Source of the DNA: an uncultured Paenibacillus sp. | Lineage (GTDB): Bacteria; Bacillota; Bacilli; Paenibacillales; Paenibacillaceae | Length of the DNA: 64,000 bases | Reading direction: 5' to 3' | Assembly: GCA_937895345.1 (NCBI GenBank) | Contig: CALAWP010000058.1 | Location: 62,001 to 126,000, forward strand | Part shown: piece after piece, positions 43,839 to 52,986 of the stretch | How positions within the stretch are numbered: the stretch's first letter is position 1 | How the letters are laid out: every line of letters begins with the position of its first letter | The notes under the pieces: model-generated | Told to the model about the DNA's origin: nothing | Database searches by the model: none | The model's input: the letters and a program-made list of their open reading frames with translations, nothing else | Made by a program: the position numbers and the translations under genes

Positions 43839-45317
43839 GTGACCAAACGTTACAAGACCCGATTCATGATCACGGCTGCGCTGGTCCTGTCCCTGCTGAT
43901 GCCAACCGGCGCGCAGGCGTCCTCGCTGCCGTACGACAGCTACATGTATACGGTCGACAGCGAGGTGCGGTCGATCGCCGGGTACGTATACAAACAGTCC
44001 ATCGACGGCATAGGATTGCCGTCCGGGGCGTTCAACCGCCCGGAATCGATCCATATTGCCGACGACGGATCGATCTATATTGCCGATGCGGGCAACAACC
44101 GGATCGTGCAGCTTGACGCCGGCCACAACTTCGTCCGCACGTATGGAGACGACGACGGGCCCGGCAAGCTGAGCGAGCCGAAAGGGCTTTACGTAAAAGA
44201 AGACGGAACGGTCTACGTCGCCGACACGAAAAACGGGCGCATTGTCGTCTTCACCGAAGAAGGCGAGTTCGTAAGGGATTATCCGAAGCCGCAAAGCCCG
44301 CTGATCGGCTCGACGTTTTCGTATTCGCCGTCCAAGCTCATTCTGGATAAACGCGATTACATGTATGTCGTCAGCGACGGCAACACGCAAGGCTTGCTGC
44401 AAATCGATCCGAACGGCGATTTCAAGGGCTTTTACGGCGCCAATCACGTCGGCTTCAGCTGGAGCCGCCTGTTCGTCAAGCTGGTGGCGACCGAGGAGCA
44501 GCGGCGCAAGATGACGGCGATTCGGCCGGCCGAATTTTCGAACCTGGACATGGACCAGGAAGGGTTCATGTATACGACGACGATCGGCGAAGAGTCGAAT
44601 CAGCTGAAACGGCTGTCACCGGTCGGCGTCGATACGCTCAACTTCGGCGTCGAGCGCCAATACGGGGATTTTTACAGCATCGGGCCGTTCACGATGGCCT
44701 CCTTTATCGGCGTCTCGGTCAGCGAAGACGGCATCATTACGGCGCTGGACCTGCAGACGAGCAAGGTGTTCCAATACGACAAGCTGGGCAATTTCCTGTT
44801 TTCCTTCGGGGGAGTAGGCGAGCAGAACGGCTTGTTCGCCACGCCGTCCGATCTGGATCAGAACAAGGACGGAGATATTTATGTCGTCGACCGGGGACGC
44901 AACCGGGTCGATATTTTCCGCACGACGCCGTTCGCGGATTTGGTCCATGAGGCATCCATACTGTATGTGGACGGAAGATATGAGGAAGCGGAGGCGCTGT
45001 GGCAGGAAGTGCTGCGCACGAACGCCAATTACGAGATGGCCTACGTCGCCATCGGCAAAGCGCTGTACAAGGCGGAGCGCTATAAGGAAGCGATGGACTA
45101 CTTCAAGCTGGCGCGAGCCCGCCACGATTATTCCGTCGCGTTCAAGGAATACCGGAAGGAAGTCGTGCGCGAAAACTTTACAGTGATCGCACTCGGACTT
45201 GTCGCGCTGTTCATCCTTCTGCGCTGGGGCTTGCCTAAACTGATTCGGACGGTTCGCCGCAGAGCAAAGCTTGGAGCGAAGTCCGGGCTGCAGCTAAGAA
45301 AGGGTGAGACGCAATGA
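43839..45317 (+). CDS. NHL beta-propeller / TPR membrane protein
   Basis: 492 residues. Signal peptide (FMITAALVLSLLMPTGAQA), then about six NHL-type blades (RPESIHIADDGSIYIADAGNNRIVQLD, EPKGLYVKEDGTVYVADTKNGRIVVF, TPSDLDQNKDGDIYVVDRGRNRVDIF), then two TPR repeats (residues 370-430, ILYVDGRYEEAEALWQEVLR), and a C-terminal helix (TVIALGLVALFILLRWGL) with a basic tail. So the propeller and TPR face outside. GTG 43839 follows AGGAGGAG. It lies between permease pair 1 and the YIP1 protein. Not an enzyme by appearance; a scaffold or sensor for the import complex is inferred. Confidence 0.8.
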   Translation: MTKRYKTRFMITAALVLSLLMPTGAQASSLPYDSYMYTVDSEVRSIAGYVYKQSIDGIGLPSGAFNRPESIHIADDGSIYIADAGNNRIVQLDAGHNFVRTYGDDDGPGKLSEPKGLYVKEDGTVYVADTKNGRIVVFTEEGEFVRDYPKPQSPLIGSTFSYSPSKLILDKRDYMYVVSDGNTQGLLQIDPNGDFKGFYGANHVGFSWSRLFVKLVATEEQRRKMTAIRPAEFSNLDMDQEGFMYTTTIGEESNQLKRLSPVGVDTLNFGVERQYGDFYSIGPFTMASFIGVSVSEDGIITALDLQTSKVFQYDKLGNFLFSFGGVGEQNGLFATPSDLDQNKDGDIYVVDRGRNRVDIFRTTPFADLVHEASILYVDGRYEEAEALWQEVLRTNANYEMAYVAIGKALYKAERYKEAMDYFKLARARHDYSVAFKEYRKEVVRENFTVIALGLVALFILLRWGLPKLIRTVRRRAKLGAKSGLQLRKGETQ

Positions 45318-45928
45318 ATACGTTAGTGATGATGCGCAAGGTGATGGCTCGTCCGTTTGATTTTTACGAAGATATTCAAATGCCGGGCGCCATTCGATGG
45401 TCTCATCCGCTGCTGATCGTAGCTTTGGCTTACGTCGTCCGGATGGTAGTCCTGTACGCTTCGGGCTTCGCCTTCCAAACCCGCGAGCCTTACGAAATTT
45501 CGGCGCTGCAGGAATTCATCTGGCTGGTCGTGCCGTTTGCGACGTGGTGCGTGGCGCATTGGGCGGTCAGCGCCATTCTCGACGGCGAAGGGAAATTCAA
45601 GGAGATCGTATACGGAAGCGCGTTTGCGCTCGTCCCTTATACCGTATTTATGATTCCGGTTACGCTCCTTACCCAGCTGATCGCCTTGGATGAAGCCGGA
45701 ACGGTTACGGCGCTGACTTATGCGATTTACGCCTGGGTCGGATGGCTTCTGCTGCTGAAGGTGCAGATTTTGCACAACTTCAATTTGGCAAAAACGTTGT
45801 TCATCGTGGCGCTCAGCGTCATCGGCATGTTGATTATCTGGTTCGTAGGCGTGCTGCTGTACGGGTTGGCCAATCAATTTATTAACTTCTTTCTCGATAT
45901 CGTGAAAGAACTGAGGATGCGAGCGTAG
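45314..45928 (+). CDS. YIP1-like integral membrane protein
   Basis: 204 residues with five or six membrane helices and DFYEDIQMPGAIRWSHPLLIV at the start, as in bacterial Yip1-domain proteins. ATG 45314 overlaps the stop of the NHL/TPR gene (ATGA), so the two are made together. Function unknown; such proteins accompany sugar operons of this type in Paenibacillus, to my knowledge. Confidence 0.75.
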   Translation: MNTLVMMRKVMARPFDFYEDIQMPGAIRWSHPLLIVALAYVVRMVVLYASGFAFQTREPYEISALQEFIWLVVPFATWCVAHWAVSAILDGEGKFKEIVYGSAFALVPYTVFMIPVTLLTQLIALDEAGTVTALTYAIYAWVGWLLLLKVQILHNFNLAKTLFIVALSVIGMLIIWFVGVLLYGLANQFINFFLDIVKELRMRA

Positions 45929-45937
45929 GAGGGCTAT

Positions 45938-48370
45938 ATGAGAAAACAGCGCACACGCAAATGGATTGCGATTTCGACGTTTCTGGTGCTGGCGGCCGCG
46001 TTGCTCATTCAGCAGCTGTTTCCCGCCGCCGGAGCCAGCGCGGAAGTGGCCAAGCAAGCGGAGGAGACGGCAGGCGGCGCGGCCGCCGAAGACGCCGCCG
46101 GGCAGAACGTGACGCCGGCGGACGGCGAAGCGGCCGAGGCGACGGAAGCCGCGGCGGAGGAGACGGCTCCCGGCGGCGGGGCCGATGCCGGCGCTCCCGA
46201 CTCCGGTACCGAAGCCGGGGCGGCGGCCGGAGAGGCCGCGCCGGCAGAGGGCGAGGTTGCCATGTATCCGGTAACGGCGACAACGAAAGTGCTGGAGAAT
46301 GCGTCGTATACGTTGTATATCGACGAAAAAACGGGCAACGTTCGTTTGGTCGGCAAGGCAACGGGCCGGGAGTGGCTCGGTTCGCCGATCGTGCCGCGCA
46401 CGACGATGCCGAACAACAAGAAATTTATGGATTCGCCGGTCCATATCAGCTTTACGGAAGGCGCGGACATTACGACGACCTATTCCCTCAAGGAGCAGGA
46501 AACGACGTTCGACATCCGGAAGGAGCAGGACGCCGTCAGCCTCGATTTCAAATTCGGGCTGCAAGGGATCTCGTTTACGATGGAATACCGCTTGACGGAT
46601 AACGGCCTGGAAGTCACGATTCCATACGACTCCATCAAGGAAGAAGGCAAGGGCAGGCTGATCGGCATCGAACCGCTTCCGTTTCTGAACGCGGCGGAGG
46701 AAACGGACGAAGGAGCGATGCTGCTGCCGGACGGATCGGGGGCTCTGCTTCACTTCCGCACCGACCATCCGATGTATTTGAAGGGGTATTCCGAATACAT
46801 TTACGGGCCGGACTACTCCTACATTACCCATACGCATGACATGATCGATGCGTTTGGGGGCGGCAGACGCGCCATTACCCCTCGGCAATTTGCGACGATG
46901 CCGGTATTCGGCATGTACAGGAACGGCACCGGTACGCTGGGCATCGTGACGAAAGGCGAGTTTGACGCGAAAATTAACGGAACGCCTGCGGGCATTCGCG
47001 CCATTCCGCTGTACCGGAGCTCGGTCGAATTTATCTACCGCAAAAACGACGTTATATTTATCGGGTCTTCGGGCCAAATCCCGTACTACCAGGGCGCCAA
47101 GATCGAAGGCGACCGCCAAGTGCGGTACGTGCTCCTCGAAGGAGACAAGGCCGGATATGAAGGCATGGCCGAAGCTTACCGAAGTTACTTGACCGAGGAG
47201 CGGGGCATTCAGCCTGTGGCGGATCAGAATGCGGCGATGCAGGTGAAGTTGCTGGGAGGCATTCTGCGAGACGAAATTCTCGGCAGCACGTTCATTCGGA
47301 TGACGACATTCGATCAGGCCAAAGCCATTATCGATGAGCTGAAGTCCAAAGGGATCGACCGGCTGGAGCTGACGTACGACGGCTGGAGCAAAAACGGCCT
47401 GTACGGCAATCAACCGGCCCATTTCCCGGCGGCCAAGCAGCTCGGCGGAAAGGACGGGCTGAAGGAGCTGGCGCAATATGCCGAAGAGCAAGGCGTCGGC
47501 TTGTACCTACGAACGAACTATGCCAAGGCTTATGAGGAGAGCGACGGCTTCAAAAAGAAAGTCGACGCGATCCGCGGCATGGACCGGGAAGTGCTGGAGG
47601 CGAACGGCTATTACTTGGCGACCCGCTGGCGCGACAACGACTACAAGTTTTATTACATGAAGCCGGAGCGCGTGTACGACAAACGAATCGCCAAGGAACG
47701 GGAACAATTTGCGAAGCTTGGCATCGACGGCGTTCAATTTCAATATTTGGGCGACTTGCTTTATTCCGACCAGGACCCGGACCGCAGCTTCAGCCGCGCC
47801 CAAACCGCTGAAGTATGGGTGAAGGCGCTTGACGACATGCGGGGAACCGTAGGCAAGTCGGCCGTCGATTACGGGTATGCGTATACGTTCGGTTCTGTGG
47901 ACCGCATCGATAATGTGCCGCTTTCGCACAGCGGATATATTTATACCGACGAAGCCGTTCCATTTTATCAGTTGGTAGTGCACGGTCTCATTCCTTATTA
48001 CGCCGGTCCATCGAATTTAAGAGAGGACCGCGATAGGGAAATGCTTCGGGCGATCGAATACGGGGCGATGCCAAGCTATGAGCTTACATTCGCTCCGACC
48101 AGCAAGCTGCAGCGCACGATGGAAACCCGCTTGTTCAGCTCCGAAGCCGGCATCTGGTCCGTAGCCGCCGCCGAAGAGTACAAGCGCGTCGGCGATTTGT
48201 TCCGGTCGATTGCCGGCCAGCAAATGACGGGACACGAGAAGCTGCAGGACGGCGTTTACCGTACGAGCTACGCCAACGGCGTTCAAGTTATCGTCAACTA
48301 TAACGCAGTCGGCGTTCAGGCCGGCGGCGTGCAAGTAGCCGCAATGGACTTTGCGGTTGCAGGGAGGTGA
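45938..48370 (+). CDS. Large secreted DUF5696-like protein
   Basis: 810 residues. Signal sequence (IAISTFLVLAAALLIQQLF), a low-complexity Ala/Glu/Gly linker to about residue 110, a beta-rich part (about 115-410: YTLYIDEKTGNVRLVGKATGREWLGSP, GAMLLPDGSGALLHF), and a part with TIM-barrel look (about 430-760: AIIDELKSKGIDRLELTYDGWSKNG, GVGLYLRTNYAKAYEES, LGIDGVQFQYLGDLLYSD, YGYAYTFGSVDRIDNVPL). This resembles the sandwich-plus-barrel design of glycosidases such as GH101 and relatives. Acidic candidates lie in YDGWSK and LGIDGVQF, but no catalytic pair is proven. ATG 45938 follows AGGAGGG. I recall the family name DUF5696 from similar operons, not from a search. Confidence 0.7.
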   Translation: MRKQRTRKWIAISTFLVLAAALLIQQLFPAAGASAEVAKQAEETAGGAAAEDAAGQNVTPADGEAAEATEAAAEETAPGGGADAGAPDSGTEAGAAAGEAAPAEGEVAMYPVTATTKVLENASYTLYIDEKTGNVRLVGKATGREWLGSPIVPRTTMPNNKKFMDSPVHISFTEGADITTTYSLKEQETTFDIRKEQDAVSLDFKFGLQGISFTMEYRLTDNGLEVTIPYDSIKEEGKGRLIGIEPLPFLNAAEETDEGAMLLPDGSGALLHFRTDHPMYLKGYSEYIYGPDYSYITHTHDMIDAFGGGRRAITPRQFATMPVFGMYRNGTGTLGIVTKGEFDAKINGTPAGIRAIPLYRSSVEFIYRKNDVIFIGSSGQIPYYQGAKIEGDRQVRYVLLEGDKAGYEGMAEAYRSYLTEERGIQPVADQNAAMQVKLLGGILRDEILGSTFIRMTTFDQAKAIIDELKSKGIDRLELTYDGWSKNGLYGNQPAHFPAAKQLGGKDGLKELAQYAEEQGVGLYLRTNYAKAYEESDGFKKKVDAIRGMDREVLEANGYYLATRWRDNDYKFYYMKPERVYDKRIAKEREQFAKLGIDGVQFQYLGDLLYSDQDPDRSFSRAQTAEVWVKALDDMRGTVGKSAVDYGYAYTFGSVDRIDNVPLSHSGYIYTDEAVPFYQLVVHGLIPYYAGPSNLREDRDREMLRAIEYGAMPSYELTFAPTSKLQRTMETRLFSSEAGIWSVAAAEEYKRVGDLFRSIAGQQMTGHEKLQDGVYRTSYANGVQVIVNYNAVGVQAGGVQVAAMDFAVAGR

Positions 48371-48378
48371 GGCGCATC

Positions 48379-49251
48379 ATGAAATTTCGAATCAACATGA
48401 GAATTAGGCATATCCTGGAGGGCTATTCGTTCATCGGGCTGTGGATTATCGGATTTTTCCTGTTTATGGCCGTCCCTCTCGGACGATCGCTCTACTTTTC
48501 CTTTCAGGATTTGAAGATGAGCAAGGACGGGCTGATCGCGGAATATGTCGGTACGCTGCATTTTCGCGGGGCGTTTACGGTAGACGTCAATTTCCTGCCG
48601 CTGCTGCGCGACACGATGGAAACGATGATTTCCCATGTGCCTCTCGTTCTCATTTTTGCCATGATCAGCGCGCTGCTGCTGAACCGGCACTCGCGGGGGA
48701 GAATGCTGTTTCGCGGCATCTTCTTCCTGCCGGTCATTATCGCTTCCGGCTCCATCTTGAAGAAATTGCTGGAGCAGGGCGCGGCGCAGCTGCCGATCTT
48801 TATGAACTACGATTTGTACAGCCAGCTCCAGCTGTTCATTCCGCCGGACGTCTTGATCAATTTGCTCGATTATTCCGATTCGCTGACGCTGGTCATGTGG
48901 GATGCGGGCGTACAGACGCTCATCTTCCTTGCGGGCTTGCAGACGATTTCGCCTCAGCTGTATGAAGCGGCCAAGTGCGACGGAGCGACCCGGTGGGAAA
49001 GCTTCTGGAAAATAACGTTCCCGATGATTATGCCCATGATCTTCGTCAATACGCTCTTTACGATGGTCAGCTCGTTCACGAAAGCGGACAACGGCGTCAT
49101 GAACCATATTCGCACCGTCGTGTTCAGCCAGAACAATTACGGCTACGGTTCGGCGATGGGCTGGATTTATTTCATCATTATTTTCATTATGCTCGGCATC
49201 GTCTTTCTGCTGTTCCGCAAAAGCCTGGCATCCATGGAAGGAAGGGGTTGA
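48379..49251 (+). CDS. Sugar ABC transporter permease (pair 2, MalF-like)
   Basis: 290 residues, six membrane helices. The EAA loop is YEAAKCDGATRWESFWKITFPMIMP. ATG 48379 follows GGGAGGTGAGG. It is a clearly different protein from the permease at 41995, with a long extracytoplasmic loop (IFMNYDLYSQLQLFIPPDVL). Confidence 0.92.
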   Translation: MKFRINMRIRHILEGYSFIGLWIIGFFLFMAVPLGRSLYFSFQDLKMSKDGLIAEYVGTLHFRGAFTVDVNFLPLLRDTMETMISHVPLVLIFAMISALLLNRHSRGRMLFRGIFFLPVIIASGSILKKLLEQGAAQLPIFMNYDLYSQLQLFIPPDVLINLLDYSDSLTLVMWDAGVQTLIFLAGLQTISPQLYEAAKCDGATRWESFWKITFPMIMPMIFVNTLFTMVSSFTKADNGVMNHIRTVVFSQNNYGYGSAMGWIYFIIIFIMLGIVFLLFRKSLASMEGRG

Positions 49252-49256
49252 GCGGA

Positions 49257-50240
49257 ATGGAAAGCGCTCGATTGGATATTGTCAAACGCAAATTCGAAGA
49301 TCGGCTGCAATCCGGCCTGAAGCATTCGGCGGCCAAGCGGTCCGGTGCAATCCTCAACAATGTCGTCTATTATTTCGTGTTGCTCAGCTTGTCGTTTGTC
49401 TTTCTGTACCCGCTGCTGTACATGGTGTCAAAGTCGCTGATGCAAAGCTGGGACGTCGCAGACGCCACGGTCCGCTGGGTGCCGACCAAGTTCAGCCTGT
49501 ACAACTACGAAGTCGCGTTCGAGGCGATGAAATATTGGCAGGGCTTTATGAACAGTATTATTACGTCGTTCGGCAGCGCCGTGCTTCAAATCGTCAGCTG
49601 CTCGCTCATCGGCTACGGCTTTGCGCGGTACCGGTTCCCGGGCTACGGACTGTGGCTGGGGCTGGTCATCTTTACGTTCCTGGTGCCGCCGCAGACGATT
49701 GTCGTACCGCTGTACATGTTCTTCAGCGATTTGGGATGGATCAACACCCATTTGCCGTTTATCGTGCCGGCTGCGTTCGGCCACGGCTTGCAGGGAGCGC
49801 TGTTCGTGCTGATCTTCATCCAGTTTTACCGCAGGCTGCCCGGCGTGCTGGAAGAAGCGGCGCGCATTGACGGCGCGGGACATTTCCGAACCTATTGGCA
49901 GATCATGTTCCCGCTCGGGCGTCCGGCGATGCTGGTCGTCTTCCTGTTCTCGGTCGTCTGGCATTGGAACGACAACTTCCAGCCCAGCACGTACCTGCAG
50001 CTGCCGCCTTTCTACAATCTGGCGCAGCGGATGGCCGGCTTCTACGGACAGGCGGCGATGTCCGCCGAGCAAATGTCGCAATCGGTCAGCAGCGCCGACG
50101 CGATCGGCATGGCGCCTACGCTGATCAATCAAATTATGGCGGGCGTGGTGCTGTCCATCCTGCCAATTCTGCTCATGTATTTGTTCGTTCAGCGCTACTT
50201 CGTCGAGAGCGTCGAACGTTCCGGCATCGCCGGCGAATAA
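49257..50240 (+). CDS. Sugar ABC transporter permease (pair 2, MalG-like)
   Basis: 327 residues, six membrane helices, EAA loop LEEAARIDGAGHFRTYWQIMFPLGRP. ATG 49257 follows GGAAGGGG. An extension (GQAAMSAEQMSQSVSSADAIG) sits in a late outer loop. Second channel of the locus; which binding protein serves it is open. Confidence 0.92.
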   Translation: MESARLDIVKRKFEDRLQSGLKHSAAKRSGAILNNVVYYFVLLSLSFVFLYPLLYMVSKSLMQSWDVADATVRWVPTKFSLYNYEVAFEAMKYWQGFMNSIITSFGSAVLQIVSCSLIGYGFARYRFPGYGLWLGLVIFTFLVPPQTIVVPLYMFFSDLGWINTHLPFIVPAAFGHGLQGALFVLIFIQFYRRLPGVLEEAARIDGAGHFRTYWQIMFPLGRPAMLVVFLFSVVWHWNDNFQPSTYLQLPPFYNLAQRMAGFYGQAAMSAEQMSQSVSSADAIGMAPTLINQIMAGVVLSILPILLMYLFVQRYFVESVERSGIAGE

Positions 50241-50245
50241 GGCTG

Positions 50246-50282
50246 TCGGCCTGATGCGCAATCCGAATTGCGCTCAGGCCGA
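50246..50282 (+). other. Stem-loop between permease pair 2 and GH43
   Basis: TCGGCCTGA-T-GCGCAAT, loop CCGA, ATTGCGC-TCAGGCCGA, followed by TGCCGTTTTAT: a 16-bp stem with one bulge. It is either a partial terminator or an mRNA-processing hairpin just before the GH43 ribosome binding site. Confidence 0.65.
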
Positions 50283-50303
50283 TGCCGTTTTATAGGGGGA
50301 AGT

Positions 50304-51872
50304 ATGAATAAAAAGCTGTTGATAACGGTCGCGCTGGCCGTTTCGGTTTCATTGGGTGCATGCTCGAACGGTTCATCCAACGATCATTCGGCTTCCGTGC
50401 CGCCGGCATCGCCGTCTCCGGAGGCTCCATCGGGGGCGGCCGGGTCGTCCGGCTCCGGAAACGCCGCCGATGCGCCGCAGTCGACGCCGGCGCCGGCGGA
50501 AGACGGCGGTCCTGTATTTGCCGCTGCGGCGGTGCACGATCCGTCGGTTATACGGGTCGACGGCACGTATTACGTGTTCGGTTCCCATCTGCAGGCGGCT
50601 AAATCCGACGATTTGATGCAATGGACGCAAATCGCCTCCGGCGTTTACGACGGCAATCCGCTTATTCCGAACGTCAAGACCGAGATGGCCGAGGCGCTGG
50701 AGTGGGGGCAGACGGATACGTTCTGGGCCGGCGACGTGGTGCAATTGAAGGACGGGAAGTTTTATATGTATTACAGCGTGTGCAAGGGCGATTCGCCGCG
50801 GGCGGCGATCGGACTGGCCGTCTCCGATTCGGTCGAAGGACCGTACAAGGATCTGGGCATGTTTCTGAAGTCCGGCATGTGGGGGCAAAAGAGCGAGGAC
50901 GGCACGATCTACGATCCGACCGTTCACCCGAACGCCATCGATCCGCATACGTTTTTTGACCAAGACGGCGTGTTGTGGATGGTGTACGGCTCGTATTCCG
51001 GCGGCATCTTCATACTGAAGATGGATCCGGAGACCGGCTTGCCTTACCCGGACCAAGGGTACGGCACCAAGCTGCTCGGAGCGAACCACAGCCGGATCGA
51101 AGGACCGTATATTTTGTACAGTCCCGATACGGACTACTATTATTTGTTTTTGTCCTATGGCGGCCTGGACGCGGTTGGAGGCTACAATATCCGCGTGGCG
51201 CGCTCCAAGCGGCCGGACGGTCCGTATGTGGATGCCGAAGGGCAAGAGATGATCGACGCCAAAGGACCGGCGGGCAGCTTCTTCGACGACAAGGCGATCG
51301 AGCCGTACGGCGTCAAGCTGATGGGCAATCATCTGTTCCAGCGGGGCGCCGGCGAAGCGGGCGGCGGCATCGGGTTCGGCTACGTATCGCCGGGCCACAA
51401 TTCCGCTTATTACGATGCCGAGACGGGACGTTATTATTTGATTTTTCACACCCGGTTCCCGTACCGGGGAGAAACGTACGAAGTTCGCGTTCATCAAATG
51501 TTTATGAACGAAGACGGGTGGCCGATCGTGGCGCCGCACCGTTATACGCAGGAGGAGATCGGAGAATATGCGGCGGACGGCATTGCGGGCTCCTATAAGC
51601 TGGTCAATCACGGCAAGGAGATTTCGGCCGAGGTGAAGGAAGCTGTGGCGATCGAGCTCGAGGCGGACGGCCGGATTACCGGCGAAGCCGCCGGAGAGTG
51701 GAGACTGGTCGGGACGCATCAGGCGGAGCTGACGCTGGACGGCGAAGCTTACAAGGGCGTATTCCTGCGCCAGTGGGACGATATGGCGAAGCGGGACGTC
51801 ATGGCGTTCACGGCATTGTCCGGGAACGGCACGGCGGTATGGGGAACCGAGGTCGTGCCGAAGCCGGAGTAG
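50304..51872 (+). CDS. GH43 endo-arabinanase-type lipoprotein
   Basis: 522 residues. Lipobox (SVSLGACSNG) after the signal peptide, so it is held on the outer membrane face. A five-blade propeller follows with the GH43 triad: base D79 (HDPSVIR), D213 (AIDPHTFF) and acid E266 (SRIEGPYI). A C-terminal beta-barrel (about 425-520) resembles that of B. subtilis Abn2. Together these fit an endo-1,5-alpha-L-arabinanase that makes arabino-oligosaccharides for import. ATG 50304 follows GGGGGAAG. Last gene of the operon; the GH51 enzyme upstream would finish the breakdown. A beta-xylosidase-like role is possible but less fitting. The 186 bases after it show no clear terminator. Confidence 0.87.
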   Translation: MNKKLLITVALAVSVSLGACSNGSSNDHSASVPPASPSPEAPSGAAGSSGSGNAADAPQSTPAPAEDGGPVFAAAAVHDPSVIRVDGTYYVFGSHLQAAKSDDLMQWTQIASGVYDGNPLIPNVKTEMAEALEWGQTDTFWAGDVVQLKDGKFYMYYSVCKGDSPRAAIGLAVSDSVEGPYKDLGMFLKSGMWGQKSEDGTIYDPTVHPNAIDPHTFFDQDGVLWMVYGSYSGGIFILKMDPETGLPYPDQGYGTKLLGANHSRIEGPYILYSPDTDYYYLFLSYGGLDAVGGYNIRVARSKRPDGPYVDAEGQEMIDAKGPAGSFFDDKAIEPYGVKLMGNHLFQRGAGEAGGGIGFGYVSPGHNSAYYDAETGRYYLIFHTRFPYRGETYEVRVHQMFMNEDGWPIVAPHRYTQEEIGEYAADGIAGSYKLVNHGKEISAEVKEAVAIELEADGRITGEAAGEWRLVGTHQAELTLDGEAYKGVFLRQWDDMAKRDVMAFTALSGNGTAVWGTEVVPKPE

Positions 51873-52058
51873 CCTTGACGGCTTCTCCGGCTGACCCGGT
51901 TGCTTCGATGCCTTGAACGCCCAAACGACCGGTGAGCAAGCAGCGTTGCGCTGACGGGGAGAAGGGCGCTTGGCAGCCATCTCGAAAGCTTGCTTTTCCG
52001 TATATTCGAACGCGGAATAGCAAGTTTTCTATATCGACAAGTAAGGTCAAGCTGCAAC

Positions 52059-52985
52059 TTAATCCGATTTCGATTTCCCGGCTTCCAGCTTCAATACGGC
52101 ATCGATAAAGTCGAGCACTTTATTGACATTGCAGGCGGACTCGAATTCCGGACCGCCGTGCCCGGCTCCTTCCAGCAGCTCCAGGCGCACCTTGTCCTTG
52201 CCGACCGCGGCGGCCAGCTTATCGTATATCCGCACCGATTGCCGATAAGGAATAAGCGGATCGCGAGTGCCGTGCTGGATAAGAAAAGGCGGCGCATGCT
52301 CGGATATGTAGGTCTCGGGATTGGCCGCTTTCACCAGTTCGGGCACTTCCGCAATCGGCGCCCCCAGCAGCAGCGATTCGGGGGAGTCGGGCGCATGATG
52401 AATTTGAAGGGGCGTAACTTCTCCTTCGAGAAACAGCTCATCCATCGTCAAAAAGTCGGTCGGCCCGAACCAGTCCACGACGGCCTGCACGCGGCTGTCG
52501 TACGCCGCCCAGCCCAAGCCGCCGTTTTCGAGCTGGCCGGAGTGGGCGGAGGTGCCTGCCAAGGCCGACAAATGCCCGCCGGCGGACCCTCCCCACAGCG
52601 CGATACGGCTGCCGTCCAGCGCGTAACGGCCGGCATGCGCTTTGACCCATCGAATGGCCGTTTTTACGTCATGGATTTGTGCCGGAAACCGGCTTTCCCC
52701 GCTTAATCGGTAATTGATGGACACGACCGCGTATTGACGGGCCAATCCTTCCAGCATCGGCTTCAACTGCATGTCGGTCTTGTCGCCGCCCATGAATGCG
52801 CCGCCGTGAACGGCCATAATGACCGGAAACGGTCCGTCGCCCGCATCGGGCAAGTAGATGTCCAGCTTTTGAGCCGGTGAGACGGAGGCATAAGCGAGAT
52901 CGAGCCATTTGCGCTCAATATGACGGGTATCCGGCGTCGGGAATTGCCCTGCGCCGCGAGGCGCTTCGGGGTTGCGTTCCGTCAT
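52059..52985 (-). CDS. Alpha/beta hydrolase (esterase/lipase, BD-FAE type)
   Basis: 308 residues. Family signatures: oxyanion-hole motif VHGGAFMGGDKTD, nucleophile WGGSAGGHLSAL, Asp in HGTRDPLIPYRQS, and His in LEGAGHGGPEF. No signal peptide, so a cytoplasmic esterase, possibly removing acetyl or feruloyl groups from sugars. ATG 52985 follows AAAGGAGCG. The preceding PadR gene ends 1 base away, so the pair is one leftward operon and PadR probably controls it. Confidence 0.85.
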   Translation of the reverse strand: MTERNPEAPRGAGQFPTPDTRHIERKWLDLAYASVSPAQKLDIYLPDAGDGPFPVIMAVHGGAFMGGDKTDMQLKPMLEGLARQYAVVSINYRLSGESRFPAQIHDVKTAIRWVKAHAGRYALDGSRIALWGGSAGGHLSALAGTSAHSGQLENGGLGWAAYDSRVQAVVDWFGPTDFLTMDELFLEGEVTPLQIHHAPDSPESLLLGAPIAEVPELVKAANPETYISEHAPPFLIQHGTRDPLIPYRQSVRIYDKLAAAVGKDKVRLELLEGAGHGGPEFESACNVNKVLDFIDAVLKLEAGKSKSD

Positions 52986-52986
52986 G

